DNA of 64,000 nucleotides. Source: Diploscapter coronatus (taxonomy: Eukaryota > Nematoda > Chromadorea > Rhabditida > Rhabditidae). Where the stretch lies: the NCBI GenBank assembly GCA_964036155.1, contig OZ038422.1, positions 33,379,201 through 33,443,200 on the forward strand, read 5' to 3'. This document shows, in pieces, positions 50,501 to 63,200 of the stretch. The stretch's first letter is position 1. Each line of letters starts with the position of its first letter. The notes under the pieces are model-generated. The model was not told the DNA's origin, ran no database searches, and saw only the letters and a list, made by a program, of their open reading frames with translations. Position numbers and translations under genes: made by a program.

Positions 50501-51037
50501 TGAGGAAGAGATTATTTCGGACTACAAGTTGCGTATATTATTTATAAAGCAAATTATCTCGAGCTTTCACTTAAGAATTTAAATATAACTTGACTTAAAC
50601 CTTAAATAGACAAGGTTAAGCTTCAGGAATTCTATGTTCATCGTTAAGTTTATTTTATTTTTAAGAGCCTTTTTATTTTGCAATGTGAGAAACTCGATGA
50701 TGATTTTTCGCTTAAGCACTTACACTTCTAGACTTAAGAATTGAATCGAACCTAAATTGCTGCAGAGTTCGTTCTTTGGATTTGGTCATTTCATTAACTT
50801 TTGCACTTAGTTTTTCATTAATTTTGTTCTATCTATTTTGAAATAATTTATTTACTAAACTAAAACGTTCTAACTGATTCTTTAATCGTTAATATTCTAT
50901 AATCATAAAATTACCCATCTATCGGATACAATTTTTATATTCGTAATATTTCGTAGCTATGAATAATTTGTATTTATTTAGACATTTAAGCGGTTACCAT
51001 TTGCAAATATTTCCACTTTATATTCTAGAATTTACAT
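47582..51037. other. Spacer of about 3.5 kb with one inverted-repeat element
   Basis: Very AT-rich, divergent spacer between the lectin gene and the Sre receptor. No gene recognised; one transposable element at 48624-48823. A phrase at 50297-50313 resembles a spliced-leader core by chance only. Confidence 0.45.
48624..48823. mobile_element. 200-bp inverted-repeat element related to the 20.5 kb element
   Basis: The left end (TAGTATTGTGAATTGTGAGG, then AAGTGGATATTGCATACTC) pairs with the inverted right end (read outward: TAAGTATAATGGACTGTGAG, then TAAGTGAATATTGCACAC), with scattered mismatches over about 50 bp. The shared phrase GAGTAAGTGAATA(C/T)TGCA followed by TTTTGCAACT is also the end of the 794-bp element at 20514. 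The interior includes CATGCTATTTCGAGGGGGTTG, close to an arm of the hairpin at 27.5 kb. No coding content. Confidence 0.7.
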
Positions 51038-52636
51038 ATGCCTTATATAAATTACTTCAATCGTACTGCGTCAGTACTCGACGGATCGTGGGATGCGTAT
51101 TACATTCTATTTCTTGGAGACTTATTTCTAATTGTAATTAGGTGAGTTATGAGTTTTCTATGCGACTACGCGAATTTATCACTATCATAGAAGATAGATT
51201 TGCAGAAATTCTTCAAATTCACTATTCCGAGGATTTTATAAAGCCATAAAATATCATTAAAAGTTTTAAAGAAGCAACATCATCGCATTTTAATATAGTT
51301 TAGTGACTAATTAGATCAAACAAACATCAGAATTTGAATCCTCCTAATAATTGACAAATCTCAAGTGAAAATTTTTCAGCTTTTTCTACATGTTATTCAT
51401 ACTTCATCTAAATAGTAAATTAAATCAATACCACTACAATATGCGGAATATCATATACACATTTTACTTTCAATATACGGTACATCTAATCCTCGTATTT
51501 AGCCAAGTAAATTATACGATTTTCGGACTCATCAATGGTGACTCTTTTTTTCTCCTTCGAACGAATAACAAAACGTTCAGATTCAAATCCACAATTATCA
51601 CCTATCTTTGTGATGTTATCGTATGGAAGGAGCATTTGCACTTTTATGGGTAAATTTAGCTTAACTCAAATTGTTTACATTTGACTTAATCTCAGCGCTC
51701 CATGGTTTACCTATTCACATAATTGAACGATGTTTCGCGACATTTTACATTCACGATTATGAAATGTGGAAACGACGCAATATTTCCATATTTTGCATTA
51801 GTTTGATGGTAACCTTGGGTATCATATTGGGTATCACTTATAATGTTGGTAAGCGAATCAATAAATTTGAAGAAATAATCGATACAAATTTCAGTTCATA
51901 CCGTTATTTACCATGTTATAATTTGCGTAGTAAATAACGGAGCTGCATTTGTTGTAAGCTTCTTTCTTATCAATTTATCAAATTGCCGCATTTTCCAGAT
52001 AAATTTGATTTTGTACTGGCTGAATCTACGCTATTATCACCGAAGTTTCAATCAAGCAAGCGGTTATTCGCTGGCGGAAAAGTTTCAAATATGCGAAAAC
52101 ATCAAAACTCTTCAGGTTGGGCATTTTCCATAATCTCTTCTTAGCGATAATGTCTCAGCTGTTTACACGTACCCTGATGTCAATGACAGCATTCAATTTC
52201 CTTGGTGCAGCGTGCATCTCCGTTCACGAATTCGACTTCGATATCAGCTACCAGAATATGGCTGTACTGGGTTTCGACTACGCTGCCTTATCGTGAGCTG
52301 TTTTCTTTGAATTGTTCCTTTTTTATTTTCAGCAAATTTTGATGAAAATATCGATTTCCAGATACGGGTTTATCGTGCCTTTCGTTACCTGGCTTCACAG
52401 CGACATCTGGCGGCATGAGACGAGGGAGATGATCAAATCGGTAAAAATATTGATTTTTAAAAATTTTTATCAATTTTCAGGTGCGCAATTTATTGCCAGT
52501 TCGAAAAAAAGCAGTCGAACCAATCGATCGTTCAGCGATTGATTTGCGGAACACGTTTGGAGAACACATGATCATCGAAGTCAACAATGAAGCGAATGTC
52601 CATTTCGATCAGCTCAGACGGCAGTGGAAAATATGA
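51038..52636 (+). CDS. Sre-family seven-transmembrane chemoreceptor
   Basis: Putative G-protein-coupled chemosensory receptor of the nematode Sre/Srab group, expected in sensory cilia. Nine exons (51038-51141, 51380-51537, 51581-51649, 51696-51848, 51895-51953, 51999-52115, 52159-52292, 52362-52440, 52481-52636) join in phase to 342 residues, a normal length. The ATG at 51038 lies just after a TATTCTAG acceptor. It begins MPYINYFNRT with an N-glycosylation site, then membrane segment 1. The hallmark of the family is clear: ERCFATFYIHDYE after segment 3, and later GYSLAEKFQICENIKTL before segment 6. The tail carries basic and then acidic residues (HMIIEVNNEANVHFDQL). Intron 2 is only 43 nt. 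It stands alone here, with no second receptor recognised beside it. Confidence 0.88.
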
Positions 52637-54385
52637 AAGGAAGGAAAAATGATACAAATTTTGATAGCCCGGTGGAAACTCATTGTGATCTTGAAATTTG
52701 CAAGAGTATGTGTTTTGATCCATTTTTTTGCTCCAATAATGATACCGGTTTCAAAATTCTCATTGAAATAAACGGGTAAATTTCGCTACGTCATTTCATC
52801 AATAAACTACGATTAATATCTGAAAACACCGTAAGCGTAAATTAGCAAATTCTGTTCAATAGCTAGCCTTCTTACTAAGCATCCAGGTAATTATAGAAAT
52901 TTTGAACTCTTCTGTCGTCGATTGATATGATCAATATGATACCCGATGGAAAAATTGAAAGTGAGAATATAATGGATGAGAAAGTGATATCTACGCAGAG
53001 ACTTCGTTGCAAGGATTAGAGATGGACTTTGAATATCCCAGAAGGCTTGTCTAGCCTTTCATTCAACGTCTGATAAGAGATATCTAAATCTGTTGATATC
53101 TGAGATATCAATGAAGGATGAGAAAGTGAGAAGACCTTCATTAGAAGACACGAATTCTCCGTTCGATTTCTCATTTCTTTTTTCTGACATGATTATTTGT
53201 TTTACTTATATTTTATTATTTTTAGTAAAATATTTTTGAAATGCCCTCCATATTATTTGACGATCATTTTAGCAATATTTTTTTGCCAACTCCTTTATAT
53301 TCGGTTCGATTATCATTGTCGGCATTTCGCTACACATGACTATTCTTGCCATGTTGTTGTCCTTTAATGACATTTTTCTTTCTGCGTAAAATGTCGTTCT
53401 GGTCATGTTTGATGTTTATCAATTTATATCGATTTTTAAGGGATCATGGTTTCACGCTGCTAGATTTTCCTGAAATTCTTAACTATGCTTGGAGTTTTGT
53501 CGATTTTATTACCTATTGTCTACTACCTCGATGTTTTGCGAGATTTTCTCTACCTGCACGATTGCGCGGTGACAAAATGTTCAAGATCAGTTTGCTCTGG
53601 CAATTATTAGTCTGTTTGTCGAAACTCTGCCCTCACGTCTGCAAATTCGCATGTTTACAGTTCAGTCTTTACTAAAACGAAGTATCACATGTGTTGAGGA
53701 TAATGTGTCGTTATTTCAATAGATTGCTGCAGAAATCGCATGGGAAATGTCAATGGTTAATGAAATTAGGCTCGACTTCATTAGTGCGTGCTCGAAATTC
53801 GCCAAATTTAAGAAAATTTATACTGAGGCGTAATCCGTCTAGAATTTTCAAGCCCGAGTATATCACGTAAATTTTTACTCGTGCTTTTCATTTTATCGAA
53901 ACTTCTACTGAAATTGCGAATTATTGCAATTTGAAGGTATAATGGTTTACGCATGCATAGAGAGATAGGCAAACGATGAAGTGAATTGCCATAGACGGGG
54001 AGTGGGAAGGGAGAGATATGGACCTCTCTGCGGCTTAGCATTGGGCAACTAGTTTACTGTTTCTGTTTCTGCGTTTCTCTTTTCCCACCTGAAACTCACT
54101 CATCTGCAAGCGCACCATTGTTTCTGTCTTTTCCCAGCGCTATTTTCGATATTTTTGTCTCTTTTTTGCTATTTTCTCTCGAAACATCGCTATTTCGACG
54201 ATTTTCTCTGAGCGATTCGATTCGAACGGCCTAATTTATTGGCTTATCCGTCTCATTTCAGTTTCGGCGAGGATTTGAGCGCATTCCAAAAGGAGCAACG
54301 ACCGTTTAGCCGCAAATCTAGAGCGTAATTATCGTAAATTTTAATATACTCAGTTCTACTCGATCTAAAATTTGACATTTATTAA
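52637..54385. other. Spacer of about 1.7 kb; no gene seen
   Basis: AT-rich with pyrimidine runs. A phrase at about 53989-54020 (GTGAATTGCCATAGACGGGG) resembles the flank of the 58.0 kb hairpin (GTGAATTACCATATGACGGG), so a repeat remnant may lie here. An open frame at 53346-53675 is Leu/Phe/Cys-rich and has no family features. Confidence 0.4.
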
Positions 54386-54754
54386 ATGATCCTGCTACTT
54401 TTTATTCTAATTCCTGTAGCATGGGGATTCTCGTTCTCCGAGTGCAACGTGACGAGATCGTGTTGGCATCATCCATCATCCTGTAGTGCGGCGAATCCAT
54501 CCGATTGCCTTTCGGGAGTCGAGTGGAGGGTTGATCCTGATGGATTGTGGATTCAGGTCAATTTCTATAAATCAAAAGTCTACAACAAATTTGCATGTGA
54601 TTGTTACGAGTTGTCAAATAATTCAAGCTAAAGATAAGATAATTGTCAAATACTCTCATTTCCAGATCGAAGCTCAAACAGGAGATCTAGATCCAACCCG
54701 ACCATTCTGGGCAGCAGTCGGATTCAGTTTCAATCAAAGAATGGTAAGCCGATT

Positions 54755-54786
<32 letters not shown>

Positions 54787-56796
54787 CAATATTCAAGTCA
54801 TCTATTTCCGGATGATTTATTTCAAAACAACAACACTTAGCCCCAAAACGAGAAGCTAGTATTAGTTTTCTGGTCAACTTTCATTTTTGCGATAATTACT
54901 CGTATACTTGAAGAGTCATTGTGGATCATTCTCGAGATTTTTTTTATGAACGAGGAGAAAATGGGAACAAAAATACGGAAGAAGCCTCAGGAATATGCAT
55001 TCGACTCGTTCAAGTTGCTATTATTGAATTATTGCAAAATAAGGAAGTGAAAAACATGTTACATCATTGAGAAACAAACTACTATAGTTTTAGGAATAAC
55101 GATTCTATCAAAAACGATCTAATATGACCAAAATTCCGTGATATGATAGCATATAAGAGTTTCAGGGCGACGATACTGTTTTCGAATGCATCGTCAGTCC
55201 GTCAACAGCAACGAGAGTTCAGCTTTCCTTCAACGACGAAACCTTCAATCACGTTCTACCCCAAGCTACATCTGTTCTGCTGAATAATACAGCAGTTGGA
55301 TATAATAATGGAATGCTCTTATGCTCTGCCACGATTATGTTCGACAACTACAATCAGGTACAGATAGGGAACCAATAGGAAAATTTCAAGTCGCATTCTG
55401 ACATATTTTTACACTTTACAATTAATCCGCTCAACTTATATTGTCCGAATGACTCTATCAATCCAGGAAAAAACTCATTTCCAGATCGACTGGAACATGG
55501 CGGCTCCATTTCGCGTACACAATCTCGAATCTCAACCTTTCCACCTGCTGTTTGCCAGAGGCAGTGCTGATTCATACAGTCAGTGCATTACACGCATTTT
55601 GCATATCATTTGCCAGAGTCACTGTTACGAAAGCGCATGATTATTCATGCGCTGATGCAATCGATAAGTTGGGAATGATGCGTAGCTCAGCAAAAATACA
55701 AAAGTAAAGAAAGTACTCTTAGCATTCGAGAAAGACATCCACTCCGTCAACGACGGTGCTCAATTTCCTTGGATGAGCGACGAGAAGGTCGAGTTCTGTC
55801 GAACGAACTGCACAGGACCGACCTACGTCTATCTAAATGAAATGCGGCAAACATATTATGTGTCGAGATACTGGAGATATCGAATTGCGGTTCTGCATGG
55901 TGAGAAGCATTCCTGAAACAATGACCAAAATCGTTTTCCTCTTCAGGAGTAGCCCTTATGACAGCGTGGTGGATCCTTGGATCGTCAGCTATTCTAATCG
56001 CTCGATATTTTAAGCCGCTCTTCCCAAGGCAAAAACTATGCGGCACTGCAGTTTGGTTCCAACTTCATCGTGATCTGAACGTCATCGCATTGGTCCTTCA
56101 AATATTGGCTGTCATCTTCATCTACTATCAAGCCGGTTGGGTGTGGTACGAGTGCTCATATTTGTGCACATCAGATGTAAGCAATTTACTGGGAAAGTAT
56201 TTTATCCCTCCCGTGATTCAGGACTTTTCCAAGAAGATGCACGCGATAACGGGGTTCTTCGCTACGTGTTTAGCTCTGTCACAGCCGATCTTCGCGTTCT
56301 TCCGACCTTCACCTCACTCGAAGTACAGAATCTTCTTCAACTGGCTGCATTGGTTCGTCGGAATGGCGGCGTGGAGCTTTGCAAGTAAAACTACTCTTTT
56401 GATAATTAAACAGCCAAGAACTCAGGCGCAGCGATAATTCTGGCTATTCCAATGGGCAAGACGGGTCTGAACCGGGTATATGGACATATTCCGAACTACG
56501 TCATGGGAGGATACGTCATCTTCTTTCTATGCTGCAACATTGTCCTGGAAATGATTAGCACTTGTCGGTTCGATTATGACAAAGTCGGCGTTCAACCGCA
56601 TCGATTCTTAATCGGTCCATCTGGAGTGTCGCTCAGCGATCCATCCAAGTCTTCGTCGCCTGAAAACGATGCACCACCACCGCGACGATCATCACTTCGC
56701 CTCTTCATTTTCTTTCTTCATTTGATCGTAGCGTTCGCAGTCGTCATCACGATAACCACAATGCTAGTCGCCATTCTTCTGTCACACTCACCATGA
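54386..56796 (+). CDS. DOMON and cytochrome b561 domain protein (ferric-chelate reductase 1 / FRRS1-like)
   Basis: Membrane oxidoreductase: a lumenal or outside DOMON domain coupled to a six-helix cytochrome b561 core that carries electrons across the membrane, thought to reduce ferric iron or other acceptors. Eight exons (54386-54556, 54666-54743, 55166-55357, 55485-55578, 55705-55899, 55947-56176, 56222-56384, 56432-56796) join in phase to 495 residues. A signal peptide (LLLFILIPVAWGFSFS) is followed by a DOMON domain with VEWRVDPDGLWIQ and PFWAAVGFS. The b561 part shows the four expected heme histidines: LHGVALMTAWW, FQLHRDLN, KKMHAITGFFA and FNWLHWFVGMAAW. A last membrane helix and a Ser/Pro-rich cytosolic loop close the chain. 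The acceptor of exon 5 (ACAAAAG) is unusually weak, so that junction is the least sure. A 28-nt A tract lies in intron 2. Confidence 0.87.
54759..54786. repeat. Homopolymer A tract (28) in an intron
   Basis: Starts 16 nt after the donor of intron 2 of the reductase gene. Confidence 0.9.
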
Positions 56797-57314
56797 TTTT
56801 TCCTTTGACTCATTTGAAAATGTTCTGATTCTCGACCATGGACTTGCTTAGATTCTTATGATTTTATCACAATTACCTTACTAATCGTTTAGAGCCTATT
56901 AGAACTTCACTGTATGACATAGTCGATTTTCAATTCCAAAGTTTTTTCTCCAAAAATTCAGACTCAGACGAACCCGATAACAATCTACTTTTTCGCATAT
57001 TTGAACTTCTCAGTCACTATACTGGCATCTCATCGCTCAATTTTCGTTTTTCTCCGAAGTTTTCATTGTTCGCGATAACAAACCTCCAAATCCTTAAAAT
57101 TCACGACGAGTTTGCGATCGCAAACAATTCTTCATCATTCGACAAATTATTTAGACAAAAATTTATTTATAAAATTACTTGAATAGTAAATTATTTTAAT
57201 TTTGTAAAAATACAATAAGACTTTACAAAACTATTCGCCAGATTAAGTAGGATAGATATTGCGATGGAAATGTTTGTGGGATATTAGATTCTTGTTTCTT
57301 GAAACAATGCAAAT
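56797..57314. other. Convergent 3' spacer
   Basis: Lies between the reductase gene (plus) and the galectin gene (minus). AT-rich; no gene. A TTTATT block (reverse-strand AATAAA) near 57164-57169 could end the galectin mRNA. Confidence 0.5.
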
Positions 57315-59265
57315 TTAGACACCGACAGCATCGTTGAGAGTAACGGTTTGGATCTAAAATATAATATTATAAAAGTAGAAAAGTTCTTTTTTATTTTAAA
57401 TAATAAATTAAATTTCGATGAAACTTAAAAACTCATTTTTAAATATCGACCAGATCTATGGAGGACGATCGTCAGAAAGCCCTTGCAATTTATCCCCGGT
57501 ATATTTTTAAAGACAAGTTTCACTATAACCTGTAATTAGTCAACGTTTTCACCATTTCGACCCGTTATCATAACTGAATTTTCTCGTGCGATCTACCCCT
57601 CTATAGTTTAGTCTGACGAAAGTTCTCCCTAGTGCTGATTTCGACTCTTACATCAACGTCTCCATCGATCTCGAGCGTCTTGATGTCAGTAGGCAATCCT
57701 CGGTGAGCGAACGAAGCGAATCGCTTGCCGTTGAAGAAGATTTGGAAGGAGAACTCCTCGTTGATGATGGTCAGATCGAAGACCTGGTTCTTCTCGAGCG
57801 GGAACGATCCCTCCCTCTCCTCCTTGCCCCAGACATTGTTCACCATAGCGTTTCGGACGATGGCTTGCTCGTTGTAGCGGATAGACACTTGAAGTGCGTA
57901 CTCCTTGTTCGCCCGGTAGAGGTTGACGTTCACTCGTTTGCCTAAAATTTAGTGATTTATCTTCAATCGGCTAGACGAACTTTAGGATTCTTAATGATGG
58001 TTGAGAAGCAGTTACCGAGCTGTTCCCCTCTTTCCAATTCATTCCACGCTTGAAATAGAGCGAGTCCTCTTTCTCGCGCACAATTTTACGCGCCCTTTCT
58101 TTTTCGTCTCTCCTCGTCTCCATACTATTTGCTCCCCGCTGGTAGAGACAATGAGGGAAGAAGAAGGCTAAAGCCAAAGCGCGAAAGATGAACTCCCTCT
58201 TTCAAGCGTAGAATGAATTGGAAAGAGGGGAACAGCGTGAATTACCATATGACGGGGATGGAGAAGACAGTCTGTAGTTAGGGATAGGATAGGGAGGAAT
58301 AGTGTGAGGAAGACATCCTCCGTCATATAGCTGTTGTCTGCTTGAGGTGATGAAAACGTAACTCTCTACTTTCTTTCACTTGTTCAAGCAGGTGAAGATC
58401 ACCTTTAGGATAGGCGGACATGTCGAGTCTCTTGCCGGGAGTCAGTTCAGCGATGACGTGGTAGGGCATCTCGAAGTTGCGACCTCCGTAATGGAACAGA
58501 CGAAGAGAAGCAAGGTCTCCGCTGATTGAGACGTGGTCGATCTGAAACATCAAGACACTTCTTGCTTGAATCAATCAACCTTCGACTCACACCAGTAAGA
58601 GGCATTCTCTGCTCGAAGGTGCCGAGTTCCTCGCGGTTGGCGAAAACCTAAATGTTATGCTCCAGAATGAGATGACCCGGTTCGTGGAAATCTACCTGGA
58701 ACTTGCCCTCGAGAATTCGGACTCGGAGATCGAATTCCTGTCCGGCCTTGAACGGGTTGCTCAACCTCTGCTCGTTCGCGGACCAATTGCCATTCTCAAA
58801 CGTGTTGTAGACGAATTTCCCGTTGCCGATAAAGCCGATCTTGATGCCTGAAACGTCGAAGGCCAATTAATTGCTTTTCTTCATCTAAAACCGAAGATCT
58901 ACCTTCATCGAATCTGATGGAGAAGTGCAGCGGCAGGTCGGCGTCCTTTCCTTTGCCTTTCTGGAAGTTGAAGTCGACTCTGAAGATCGAGCGTATTCGA
59001 TTTTGAGACCCGACTCAACCTGGTTGGCTCCTCCTTCAAAGTGCCGACAGCGTGGATGGTCTGTCCGACGACGAAAGGATCACGGACTCGGATGGTGAGG
59101 GGAAGTTTCTGAAGTTTGAAGCCTCCTTTTTCGAGATTTTGATCGAGAACAAACGTAATTGGTTTCTTCTATATACTTCTTGTAGTTGGTCTCTCGCGCA
59201 TCCTTCGGATCGCCTTGAGCGAACACATAGAGAACGACAGCGCAGAGCAACAAAAGCGTTTTCAT
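57315..59265 (-). CDS. Secreted tandem-repeat galectin, with an apparent 1-nt frameshift in exon 1
   Basis: Beta-galactoside-binding lectin with two carbohydrate-recognition domains. Seven exons (59020-59265, 58903-58979, 58696-58847, 58591-58647, 58403-58541, 57652-57941, 57315-57353). A signal peptide (MKTLLLLCAVVLYVFAQG) is unusual, since most galectins leave the cell without one. Domain 1: LPLHFSIRFDEG, then NGNWSANEQR. Domain 2: LQVSIRYNEQAIVRNAM, then WGKEEREG. Against the canonical H-NPR, N, W-EER set, domain 1 keeps His, Arg and Trp, while domain 2 has Gln in place of His but keeps W and EER, so sugar choice may differ. All junction phases agree, yet the total is 1000 nt: exon 1 carries one base too many near the AAA at about 59158-59162. 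Dropping one A turns the frame into EEPITFVLDQ and gives 332 residues. Two introns are tiny (40 and 48 nt). The closest C. elegans type may be a LEC-5-like secreted galectin; this is not certain. Confidence 0.85.
58011..58246. repeat. Long hairpin (MITE-like) in the galectin intron
   Basis: The left arm, from GTTACCGAGCTGTTCCCCTC through TTTCCAATTCATTCCACGC at 58011-58075, is mirrored at about 58180-58246 (GCGTAGAATGAATTGGAAAG, then AGGGGAACAGCGTGAATTACC) with few mismatches over 60 or more bases. It fills much of the 461-nt intron between exons 5 and 6. It has no coding capacity. Confidence 0.75.
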
Positions 59266-60285
59266 CGCTGGATGAATTTAGACGGTTACCTGAAAATAAA
59301 TGGACAAAAATCAACGAAGATGAAACTAAAATAGGGAAAGCTCGAAAACGACCAAAATAAAAAAAAGAATTCGAAAATCTCAGCTCTGACGATAGATTTG
59401 TGTATCAACTACCATCAGACCTAGTGGTAACCTTCGTCGAACGAAGAAAATATACGGGAAGTAGGTCGCGAAGGCCTTCTGACAATCGTCCCTCCCTAGG
59501 TCTGACTGCCATCGATTGAGCAAGAGAATAAAATATTGAAAAATTCTTTCGGTGTCTCCATTTCTTGCTCAATGCTATTTCACATTCTAGATTCAACAAC
59601 ATCAAGCAAAACAAACGAGATCGAAATCTTCAGTGCTCGGCAGCTGCATATAAGAAATATGGAGATCAAAACTTCTTTACATGATAAAGCATAGATCCAG
59701 AAAATAGGCCAATATATAAGTTTAAAGATCTTCCTGCACATCAAGCATACAACGTAAACCCCCATCCGAAGATGCTCCTAATCTATCCGGATATCAGTGA
59801 GAGAGTAGATGATTTTAAGAGAGGGAAGAGACAACGAGGCGAGATTTATGTTGGCTCCCGCATCGAGGAAAGACGGTCATTAATTTCCCCGCCCTAAAGC
59901 CCCAAGCCGAAGTTCGGTTTGAGATAAACAAAGGTTTTGAAATCGAAAAGAAATGAAGCAGGTAAAAATAAAAACACGAAAATGAGTCACAAGGACTTTT
60001 GGCCTAAAGCTTGATGATGAAAAATAGAAGCCGAAAAATGGCTGGGATAATTTTCATCATGATCTAAAAATTGTTAGATCGCATGTGATAGTTGATATTT
60101 TCAGAGTTCTAAGGACGAGTAGTATTTTCTTCAATATTATGATTTTATTTAATTTCAACAACGAATAATCAACCATGTTTTTCGAATTACCCTACCAAAT
60201 GGCCCTAAACTAATCAACTGAAAAAATAACAAGCGGAAAAATGAATATTTCCTGTAAAAATTATCCAACGAATTTTTGTGAAAGA
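59266..60285. other. Promoter region of the galectin gene; 3' end of TRMT10C
   Basis: On the reverse strand a TTTATTTTCAG acceptor at about 59290 sits 25 nt ahead of the galectin ATG and probably takes a spliced leader. A short inverted pair, TCAGACCTAG (59415) and CTAGGTCTGA (59496), brackets about 90 bp; its interior resembles a phrase in the TRMT10C intron near 60505-60530. No other gene. Confidence 0.45.
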
Positions 60286-63200
60286 TCAAATTTCGCCCTT
60301 TTCTCGCTTCTTGTCCATGTATTCTTCGATGGATTTGATGAGATTTTTCTTCTCCTCTCGTCTTTCTCGAAATAGCGACTGCCGTTGCTCGAATTTGTCG
60401 TCTGAGTCGTGCAAATGACGCCTAAAATTTTGAAAAATATAGCGAATTGTAGTCTGACTTAAAAAATCAAGTAAAAATAAGACAGAAGGAGCAATTTCGT
60501 CAGACGAAAAATATACCGAGGATAGGTCGCAAAAGCAAAATCATAGTCACAACACTACTTCGCAGAGATTTTATTTTTAGGCTAATGACAAAAAACAGAA
60601 TTTCTAAAGGCTTGCAGAAGGTAAGTGGGCAATGGGTCTGACGATCGCCCTCCATAGGACTATAGAAAATCACAGCAAGCCACGCCTAATACCTCCTGTT
60701 CGCGAGTTGCTCGAAAGGAGTTGAAAAGAGGCGCTTTCGAAAAATTCGCAACCAAAGTGTCCGTCCGTGCTTTAGGATAGAACCCTAGACAGAGTCCGAG
60801 ACCGATAGGAGATACTTCGTTCAATTGATTTTCAAACTTTCTTCGAGTCTTTTTCATCGCCTACTACATTTTGCTAAAAGAGGCAATTTTGAAGTACTAG
60901 GTGTGGACTGCCGTGAAATTGAAATTACACTTACCTAGCAATGGATTTATGGAAGGCCTCCTCCCAGTTGCCGTGCGTGTTGACTTCACGCAGAATTTTG
61001 ACGATCGTTGGCAGAGGAATGAACATTGGACCGTGACGCCAGCTGAAAAATTCACTTTTTTCATTCGTCTATTTTTTTTGTAAAACAACACCTGAAAATT
61101 ACAGGTACATTCTAGAGAAATTGAAAATAGGGAAAATTATAACATTTTTAGTTACACATTGATAAAAAGGTATTATACAAAGAAAAATAATACCTTTTTT
61201 GATAAATGTGTACTTTTCTCGCCAAAACATTATTTCTCGATAATTTCTATAAAATATCATTTTGAGACCTACATGACATATTTCTTGATGGGCAGGCAGA
61301 ACATTTGAACTCGAGATTTCCTCCCCAAACCGAGCGATTCCCTCGACAAATCCATCGTCGCTGGAACTATGTAGGCCTTCTTGTCGAGTGGACCGTCCAG
61401 CATGTCTTTGGCATACCTAAAAGAAATCTTAATTTTAAAAAATTGCAAACATATATTAGTTCTTCTTCCTACAAAATATTGATTTGTAACGAAGAATATT
61501 GAAAATAGAAAAATTAAAAAAAAAAATCATGGTCTTATCCTTTGGAAACGTTCTCCGTTTGCCTTAACTGTGGGCAGAGAAAAAGAGAACTGTCTTTGTC
61601 TCTCGCTATTTTTTACTCTACTCGCTACTTTCAAATAATAAGGCTGTGAAATATGGTATTTTCGAATTATGGCATTTATATCTTTAAAGGAGAAAAGATA
61701 AAATCTCTTACTTCGAAATGTAAACAACCTCATCCCGGTCGAAATCGTACATTTCCTGCGGAGGTTTGGCGGATAAATCCGGCGTCAGGCGCTGATGATC
61801 GTACGCCGAATCGAAGTAGCCGACTTGGCTGAAGATTTTTATATATATATTTTTTTCGAAAAGCGAGACAAAAATCCTTACTATTTTAAATAATTTTTCA
61901 TAGATTCAGACAATTCGATTCCAGCGAACGAGAGAGGCAAGGGGCGGTTGGATTCGTTGTTTTGCTCAAATAAAAAAATAGGAAAAATGCCGTAATTTTT
62001 CTATTCAATTTCCAAACCCATTCAACACTTCAGCTATTTTCTTTCTAATGTCATCTATCCGAAAATAAAAATAGACCATCAGAAAATACGAAAAAGAAGG
62101 CAACTACAGGTCGATGGACTGATGAACCCGTTTTCTCCACACCATTTCATTCTATTCTAATCTTTCTTCCCTATCGTTGCCTATAGGGTTCCCGTCAGTT
62201 CGTCACTTAGCAATTACCGAAAATCAAATTAAATGTACTATCGGTTGGAGAGAACGTCGATATTCAAAAACTATGCTATTCGTCTCTCGTTTCTCTTCTA
62301 CGCGCGACTATTTCACTCCAAATTCGGTTTCCAATTGCTGCATGAATGCCGATTTTCTCTTCAATCAATGATACCCTGATAGCCTCCCGAATGTGAGCAG
62401 ACAGGTGACGTCGGTGACTGTCCTGCGCGAAGGGGATGTCGCGCATATCGACGATCACTCGGGGATTGTTCAGCAGGGCTATCGAATAGTACATCCGTGC
62501 ACCGTGCAGACGATGCCCATCTAAATTCAGAGAAAATCGTCTCCGAGGAAAATAAGAATAATTCCTTCTTGTTTTAATATAAAATCAGAACTGTAAATGT
62601 TCAGGCACATGGATGATATATACGCATAACGAGATAGTGTGTATTTTCGGGAAAGTATAGGAAGAGCATGTTCTTTTCTCTCTCTAGAAAAGACATACTG
62701 TTTCGTTATGCGTGTATACCACTCGAGTGTCTAAACATTTAGTTCTGTACAAAATTATTAGCTCATTTTGTAATGATATTATAGAATCGAAAATTTTCGA
62801 TGAAATAATAGAAATTAAACCTGCTTGATTCCTCAGAGGATTTTGAATTAGCCGATATCCTTGGGGTGCATAGCCCATTCCGCCTTCTTCGATAGTGCGC
62901 ATCTGAAAAATTTTAAGATAAAAAATGAAATCGTTTTTTCTCTTTAAAATTATTTGATCAAAAACATTTTTTTCTTTGAAATATTAGTTTACAAGGGCGA
63001 AAAATGGTAGTTTGAAAATCTAACCGCTTCATCGAATTTCTCGGAGAGTTTCTGATGTTCCTGTCGTTTTTTCTCGGCTCTAATTTTGTCCCGCTTTTCC
63101 CGCGCACAAGTCAGACCTCGATACTCCCAGAAAGCGACGCGCTCTTGAGTGGAACGCATAGTCAACAACCTGAAGCATTCTTTTCCGGGGGGAATAACAA

